NCBI RefSeq assembly: GCF_014489535.1
Contig: NZ_CP060783.1
Coordinates: forward strand, 3,018,501-3,082,500
Length of the DNA stretch: 64,000 nucleotides
Direction: 5' to 3'
Source of the DNA: Diaphorobacter aerolatus
GTDB taxonomy: Bacteria; Pseudomonadota; Gammaproteobacteria; Burkholderiales; Burkholderiaceae_C
The first letter of the stretch is position 1. Each line of letters begins with the position of its first letter. Positions 58,174-64,000 of this stretch are shown here, one piece after another. The notes beneath the pieces were generated by a model. That model saw only the letters and a list, made by a program, of their open reading frames with translations. It was not told the DNA's origin and searched no databases. Both the position numbers and the translations under genes were made by a program.

Positions 58174-59113
58174 GACTCGACTTCCTCTTGGGAATCGGGT
58201 TCAAGGGGGGCGTGGCTCTGATGCCGTCCGGCGATTCGATGGCCTGCACACGCTCGATAAAGCGTGACAGCACGTCCGAGGATCCACCTTCCCGGTGCAG
58301 CACATAAGTGGTCAGCATGGGTGAGCGACCCGCCAGCGGCCGAGCCACAATCCCAGGCTCACGGCTGCCTGCGATATGCGGCGCTCCGGCTAGGCCCAGC
58401 GCAAAGCCCGCCGACACTAACGCCATCATCAAATCGCACGAAGCCACACGTTCGGCAATCAGCGGCTCCATATCTATCCGGCGCAGTACGCGCTCGACTT
58501 GGCGAGCATGGCCTTCGCATACGTGCGGATCGCACAACACCAGCGGATAGCGCAGCACTTCTTCCAGCGGGATGCGCTTGTGCTTCAAAAGCGGATGACG
58601 TGCAGGAACCGCCACCATCAGCGCATCGCTCCAAACGGCTTCGGCAGTGATGCCTTCTCCAACTTCATCGGACTGGGCAAAGCCCACGTCGTAAAGGTCG
58701 TCATGCAGTCCCTTGATCTGCTGCGACAAGGGTACCTCGAACAGGCGAATCTCGACTTCGGGTTCTTCCTGCCGACACAGCGCCAGCAAGGACGGCAGGC
58801 GCGAGGGCGTGATGCCGTCGGACAGTGCGATACGCAACTGACCGTGGAAGCCGTTGGTGGCTGCATTCACGCTATCGCGCGCCTGCTGCAAGGCGGTGAA
58901 GATGCGCGGCACATGCTCCAGAAACAGCTTGCCCGCCCGTGTCAGCCGCGTGCTGCGGCTGGTACGAATGAACAACTGTTCGCCCAGGCTCTCCTCCAGC
59001 TCCTTGATAGTGCGCGACAGCGGTGACTGCTCGATGTGCAGCCTCTCCGCCGCGCGGGCGAAATGTAGTTCTTCGGCGACAGCGAGAAAGCAGCGTAAGT
59101 GTCGAATCTCCAT
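58170..59113 (-). CDS. LysR-family regulator of the conjugative/efflux region, one likely sequencing frameshift
   Basis: About 314 residues after restoring a G in the six-G run at 58205-58210, giving the ending PLEPDSQEEVES. The HTH is clear (MEIRHLRCFLAVAEELHFARAAERLHIEQSPLSRTIKELEESL). The effector domain includes GQLRIALSDGITPSRLPSLL. It lies 14 bases after the efflux outer-membrane gene and overlaps eexN. It could control the efflux operon in the way MexT controls mexEF-oprN, or act as the transfer regulator of the element; context allows both. Confidence 0.85.
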
Positions 59114-59127
59114 TTCGCCTCCTGTTG

Positions 59128-60729
59128 TCAGTACAAAGGCCGTTTGAGAGTCGCAGCGTTGTAGCCGCTCATCTCACCGAGTTCATCCAGTTCAGGCCTG
59201 TCGCCGCTTTTGTGGCGCTGCGCGACTGCCTCGCCCTGCGGTCCGGGCAAGGCGTGTGACCAGCCGCCGGCCAGCGTCTTGTAGACCGCCACCAACGCCG
59301 TCGCCCTGCGGGTGGCGCTTTGTGCCAGCAAGTCTTCGGACTCCAAGCGTGAACGTTCGGCCTCCAGCACATCCAAAACATGGATGGCGCCGCCCTCAAA
59401 TTGCAGGCGAGCCGTCTTGGCTGCCCGGCGGCTGGCCTCGGTCGCCTGTACCAGCATGGCGTACTCGGTCTGCGCGCGCGATAGGCGTACCAGCGCGTTC
59501 TCGGTTTCTTCCATGGCGCGCAGCACCGTGCGCTCGTATACCGCCAAGTTTTCGGCAGTGGCTGAATTGGCCGCCGCGATGCGCGACCGCACCCGGCCCA
59601 CGTCTAGGAAGGAACCACCCACACCGAGCGAGATCATTCGCGTTTCACTATCACGCTCGAACAACGAACCAAAGCCCAACGCCTGCGTGCCGATCAGCCC
59701 TCCCAACGTAAAGCGAGGGAACAGGTCTGCCATGGCTACGCCGATACGCGCAGTGGCCGCAGCCAGCCTACGTTCTGCCGCAGCCACATCGGGACGGCGA
59801 CGCAGTAGATCGCCCGGTGCACCGGCGTTGATCTGGGCGGGCAGCTCAGGCAAGGCTGCGGGGTGATCCAGCACTTCGGCCATCGCCGCAGGCGTGCGGC
59901 CAGTGAGCACGGCAATGCGGTGGGCGGCCACAGCAGCCTCAGCTTCAAGCGGCGGAATGCGCGAGCGTGTCAGCGCCAATTGCGTGCGGGCGCGGTCGGC
60001 ATCGAACGACGTGCCCCGGCCGTTCTCGAACAAGACCTCGATCAGCCGCAGCGTATCGGCTTGGTTGATTTCGTTGTCCCGCGCGACCTGTAATTGCACT
60101 TGCAAGCCGCGCAAGCGGAAATAGGCGTCGGTCAACTCGGCCACCATAGCCACTTGTACGCCCGCCAGGTCGGCTGCGCTGGCCTCGGTCTCGGCGCGCT
60201 GCGATTCCACGCTGCGCCGCACTCGGCCAAAGAAGTCCAATTCCCAGATCACGGATAGGCCAGCCGAATGCAGATCGTTATCCCGGTCGGAGCGGGACGC
60301 ATCCGGTGCTTGTGCAGCACTGGCGCGCTGGGTACTGATTTCACCGGACGCGCCCAGCGTCGGATAGTAGTCTTGGCGACGTTCGCGCGACAGTGCGCTG
60401 GCTTGCTCGTAGCGCGACAGTGCTATGCGGATGTCGTGATTGGCGTGAAGAGCATTCTCCACCAAAGAGTGCAGCACCGGGTCATCCAGTTCCCGCCAGA
60501 ATTGCGCATCGGCCTCCGGTACAAGCTGGGACACGGCAACGGGGTCTTGGCGGGCATACGTCACTGCCTGGGGCGCGGCAGGTGCCTTGTAATTCGGCCC
60601 TACTGCGCAAGCTGCCAGCGTCAACGCCACCAAAGGGAGCAGTACCAGATGTGGCATCCGACGTAGGCATGGTCGGATGCGGGATGGCGTTTGAAGCATG
60701 ACGGAATCAGTCCTTGTGGAGTCAGACAT
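59128..60729 (-). CDS. RND efflux outer-membrane channel (NodT/OprN family)
   Basis: A 533-residue TolC-like lipoprotein channel. The lipobox is LTLAAC, then AVGPNYKAP, the standard NodT start. Two OEP repeats follow, with LSVIWELDFFGRVRRSVESQRAE and AGAPGDLLRRRPDVAAAERRLAAA as signatures. The start at 60729 is supported by GGAGG six bases upstream and overlaps the stop of the pump gene by eight bases. No frame breaks. Confidence 0.92.
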   Translation of the reverse strand: MSDSTRTDSVMLQTPSRIRPCLRRMPHLVLLPLVALTLAACAVGPNYKAPAAPQAVTYARQDPVAVSQLVPEADAQFWRELDDPVLHSLVENALHANHDIRIALSRYEQASALSRERRQDYYPTLGASGEISTQRASAAQAPDASRSDRDNDLHSAGLSVIWELDFFGRVRRSVESQRAETEASAADLAGVQVAMVAELTDAYFRLRGLQVQLQVARDNEINQADTLRLIEVLFENGRGTSFDADRARTQLALTRSRIPPLEAEAAVAAHRIAVLTGRTPAAMAEVLDHPAALPELPAQINAGAPGDLLRRRPDVAAAERRLAAATARIGVAMADLFPRFTLGGLIGTQALGFGSLFERDSETRMISLGVGGSFLDVGRVRSRIAAANSATAENLAVYERTVLRAMEETENALVRLSRAQTEYAMLVQATEASRRAAKTARLQFEGGAIHVLDVLEAERSRLESEDLLAQSATRRATALVAVYKTLAGGWSHALPGPQGEAVAQRHKSGDRPELDELGEMSGYNAATLKRPLY

Positions 60730-63700
60730 GGGTGGCCTCCATGGCGACATTTGCCTGGCGACGTGGCTTGCGCGTCGCGAGCCTGCGTAACGCGACGTAG
60801 AAAACAGGAGTCAGGAATAAACCGAACAAGGTCACGCCGAGCATGCCGGCGAACACAGTCACTCCCATAACCTGGCGAATCTCCGCGCCTGCGCCGGAAC
60901 CGACCATCAGCGGCACCACGCCAGCGATGAAGGCGATGGAAGTCATGATGATCGGGCGCAGACGAAGGCGTGATGCCTCCAGCGCGGCATCGAGGATGCT
61001 GTGCCCCTTGCGCTCAAGTTCACGGGCGAACTCCACGATCAGAATGGCATTCTTGGAGGCCAGACCAATCAGCACTATCAAGCCAATCTGCACGAAAATG
61101 TTGCTGTCACCACCCGCGAGCCACACGCCCGTCATGGCCGACAACAGGCTCATGGGCACGATCAGGATGACGGCCAGCGGCAACGTCCAGCTTTCGTACA
61201 GTGCCGCCAGCACCAGGAAGACCAACAGTACCGCCAGCGGGAACACCACCAGCGCGGTATTGCTTTGCGTGACCTGCTGGTAGCTGAGGTCGGTCCACTC
61301 CAGTTGCATGCCTGGCGGCAGCACCTTGTCTGCAATGGATTGCACTTGCTGCAATGCCTGCGATGACGACACCAGACGCGGATCTGACTCACCAATCAGG
61401 TCGGCAGATGGATAGCCGTTGAAGCGGATGACGGGATCGGGGCCGAATGTCTTGCGCACGTCCACCATGCTGCCGATGGGCACCATGTCGCCATTGGCGT
61501 TGCGGGTGCGCAGTTTGACCACGTCCTCGACAGAACTGCGGAACGGTGCGTCCGCCTGAGCCATCACCCGGAAGGTGCGGCCAAAGCGCGTGAAGTCGTT
61601 GACATACGCCGAACCCAGGTACACTTGCAGCGTATCGAAAAGATCGGTCACGGCCACGCCCTGTGCCTTCGCCTTGGTGCGGTCCACTACGGCGTCAAGC
61701 TGCGGCACATTGGCCTGATAGGAACTGATCGGATATTGGAATCCCGGTTCTTGCGAGATGGCCGTCGCCAGCTCGGTGGTCGCCGTCTGCAATGCGGCAT
61801 AGCCCTCACGGTTGCGATCCTGCACGTAAAGAGAGAACCCGGAACCCGCGCCCAGCCCCATGACAGGGGGCGGCATGATGGCAAAGGCCAGACCGTCCTG
61901 CTCCTGAGCGAAGCGCTCGTTCAACTGTTCCGCAATCTCGGTTGCAGTGTGCTTGCGCTCATTGATGGGCTTGAGTACGAAATACACTAGGCCGCTATTG
62001 GACGTGTTGGTCGACTGCAAGCCGTTCATGCCCGGGAACTGCACGGCGTTGTAGACGCCATCGGTCTTGAGCGCGATGTCGCTCACACGGCGGACCAGCG
62101 CTTCCGTGCGCTCCAGGGATGCACCCTCGGGTAGCTGGATGACACCGATGAGATACAGCTTGTCCTGCATGGGGATGAATCCGCCAGGGACGGCCTTGAA
62201 CACAGCTCCCGTCGCCACCAGTAGCGCGATGTAGACGAGAAACACCGCACCACGCCGCCCGAGGATGCGCGACACGCTGTTTCCATAGCCATCCGCGCTG
62301 CGCAGGAAGAAACGGTTGAACGGCCGGAATATCCAGCCCAGACTGCGATCCAGCACCCGCGTGGGCAGGTCTGGCGCGGCACCATGCGGGCGAAGCAGGC
62401 GCGCGGCCAGCGCAGGCGACAGCGTCAGCGAGTTGATGGCCGAAATTACCGTGGAGATCGCAATGGTGACGGCGAACTGTTTGTAGAACTGCCCTGTCAC
62501 GCCGGACAGGAATGCCATAGGCACGAATACCGAGCACAGCACCAGCGAGATGGCGACGATGGGGCCACTGACTTCGCGCATGGCCTGATGGGCCGCAGCC
62601 AGCGGCGCCAGCCCTTCGGCGATGTTGCGCTCGACGTTTTCCACCACCACGATCGCGTCGTCCACCACGATCCCGATGGCAAGCACGAGTCCAAAAAGCG
62701 TGAGCGTATTGATGGAAAAGCCCAGCATCAGCAGCACGGCGAAGGTGCCTACCACCGACACCGGCACGGCTAGCAGTGGGATGATGGAGGCACGCCAAGT
62801 CTGAAGGAACAAGATCACCACCAGCACCACCAGTCCGATGGCTTCCAGCAGAGTGTTGACGACCGCCTTGATCGACTGACGCACGAAGACAGTTGAGTCA
62901 TACTCCACCGACCATTCCACTCCCTCGGGAAAGCGCTTGGCCAACTCGTCCATCTTCGCGCGGACTTGATCCGAGATTTCGATGGCATTGGCGCCCGGGC
63001 TTCAAGGACAGAGATCGCGACAGCAGGCTTGTTGTTGAGCAACGACATCAGCGAGTAGCTGGATGCGTCCATTTCCACGCGCGCCACATCTCGCAGCCGG
63101 GTGACCTGACCCTGCGATCCGGTCTTGACGATGACGTCGCCGAACTCTTCTTCCGTCACCAGCCGGCCCTGCGCATTGATGGACAGGAGGAAGTCGCTTC
63201 CCGAGGGGTTGGGCGGCGCACCTAGTTGACCGGCCGAGACCTGGACGTTCTGTTCGCGCACGGCTTCGACCACATCGCCGGCGGTCATACCCAGCGCCGC
63301 AATTTTGTCGGGGTCCAGCCATAAGCGCATGGCGTAGTCGCCAGAGCCGTAGATCTTGGCATCGCCCACCCCCTGGATGCGTGCCAACTCGTCGCGTACA
63401 TGGAGCACGGCATAGTTGCGCAGGTACAGCGCGTCATAGCGATCGCCCGGCGAGCGCAACTGCACGACCAGCGTTTCGTTGTGGGACTGTTTGACGGTCA
63501 CCACACCTTGCTGGCGCACCGCTTCGGGAAGACGCGGCTCTGCCTGGGCGACACGGTTCTGTACCTTGACCTGGGCGTCGTCGGGATCGGTGCCAGGACG
63601 GAAGGTGACGGTCAGCACCAACACGCCATCACTACCGGCCACGGACTTCATGTAGAGCATGTTTTCCACGCCGGTGATGGATGCCTCCAGTGGTGCGGCT

Positions 63701-63888
63701 ACCGTGTCGGCGATTTCGCGCGGATTTGCGCCAGGATACGTGGCGCGAACCTGTACGCTGGGTGGCACGACTTCCGGGTACTCGCTGACGGGCAAGAGCG
63801 GGATCGCGATCAACCCAACCACGAAAATGATGATGGACAGCACGGCCGCAAAAATCGGCCTGTCCACGAAAAAGCGGGCAAAGTTCAT
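60722..63888 (-). CDS. RND efflux pump inner-membrane transporter (MexF-like), one likely sequencing frameshift
   Basis: About 1055 residues after restoring a base near 62998 (GGG run). An AcrB/MexF-type drug/proton antiporter. It starts MNFARFFVDRPIFAAVLS; the proton-relay aspartates are in LVLAIGIVVDDAIVVVENVER; EFARELERKGHSILDAALEASRLRLRPI precedes the last membrane block. The first segments (EYPEVVPPSVQVRATYPGANP) resemble MexF more closely than AcrB. It forms a three-part pump with the fusion protein upstream and the outer-membrane channel downstream. Confidence 0.92.
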
Positions 63889-63907
63889 GATGGCTGGCTC
63901 TCCGCGC

Positions 63908-64000
63908 TCATTCGCTCGCCTGGGCGATTTGTCGGCCTGCAGGCGCCATTTCAATGTCCTGGGCCGTCACTGGCATGCCGACAGAAACCTTCTGGATGCC
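63908..64000 (-). CDS. RND efflux periplasmic adaptor (MexE-like), C-terminal fragment
   Basis: Only the last 30 codons are in the window. They read GIQKVSVGMPVTAQDIEMAP, typical of the C-terminal end of a membrane-fusion protein. The stop lies 19 bases before the pump gene, which is the usual mexE-mexF spacing. Confidence 0.75.
   Translation of the reverse strand, partial: GIQKVSVGMPVTAQDIEMAPAGRQIAQASE

Overview
This looks like a chromosomal window from a high-GC betaproteobacterium of the order Burkholderiales, most likely a Comamonadaceae member (Comamonas/Delftia-type). The evidence is two Bug-family (TctC-type) periplasmic solute receptors, a tcuRAB tricarballylate/citrate locus paired with a Bug receptor, a Gram-negative porin, many LysR/IclR/GntR regulators, and a betaproteobacterial conjugation module. 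I assign genus only by family resemblance; there is no rRNA or tRNA gene in the window.

Layout. 1-6.2 kb: a minus-strand acyl-CoA catabolic operon (Bug receptor, carboxyltransferase, biotin carrier, FadB/FadJ-like fusion enzyme, start of a CoA-transferase) with a divergent IclR regulator. 6.4-12.9 kb: a plus-strand run of SPFH-SHOCT protein, zinc-ribbon DUF4178 protein, DUF350 membrane protein, membrane-anchored spermidine-synthase-like enzyme and Tat-lipoprotein amine oxidase. This resembles the polyamine/membrane-stress neighbourhoods known around PspA, but has no PspA and no ATP-grasp enzyme. 13-20.8 kb: esterase-like phytase, riboflavin synthase, GNAT, penicillin-acylase lipoprotein, NUDIX, LysR and LysE genes. 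20.8-28.4 kb: a GntR/FadR regulator divergent from a complete Liv-type ABC transporter operon that ends in an MlrC-type M81 metallopeptidase. 28.5-29.8 kb: a complete IS3-family element. 29.9-31.1 kb: an AT-richer TIR-domain gene. 31.3-37.5 kb: Bug receptor, tcuB, tcuA, LysR and porin. 37.9-43.8 kb: mnmA, lactate permease, a tetratricopeptide-like membrane protein and a rhomboid protease gene that lacks its 5' end.

From about 43.84 kb to the end the DNA looks like an integrated element. It begins inside the rhomboid gene, then carries an XRE-HNH protein behind a palindromic operator. Next comes a full Tn4371-like mating-pair module, all on the minus strand: traG, a CopG-type gene, trbB, C, D, E, J, L, F, G, I and a DUF2274 gene. 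An EexN lipoprotein, a LysR regulator and a MexEF-OprN-type efflux operon (the MexE part runs off the window) follow upstream.

Data quality matters for every reader of this window. About thirty single-base indels break otherwise well conserved genes, and almost all are losses of one G or C inside a G/C run. This pattern is what homopolymer undercalling produces, so I annotate these loci as single genes with likely sequencing frameshifts, not as pseudogenes. Coordinates given span the whole restored gene.
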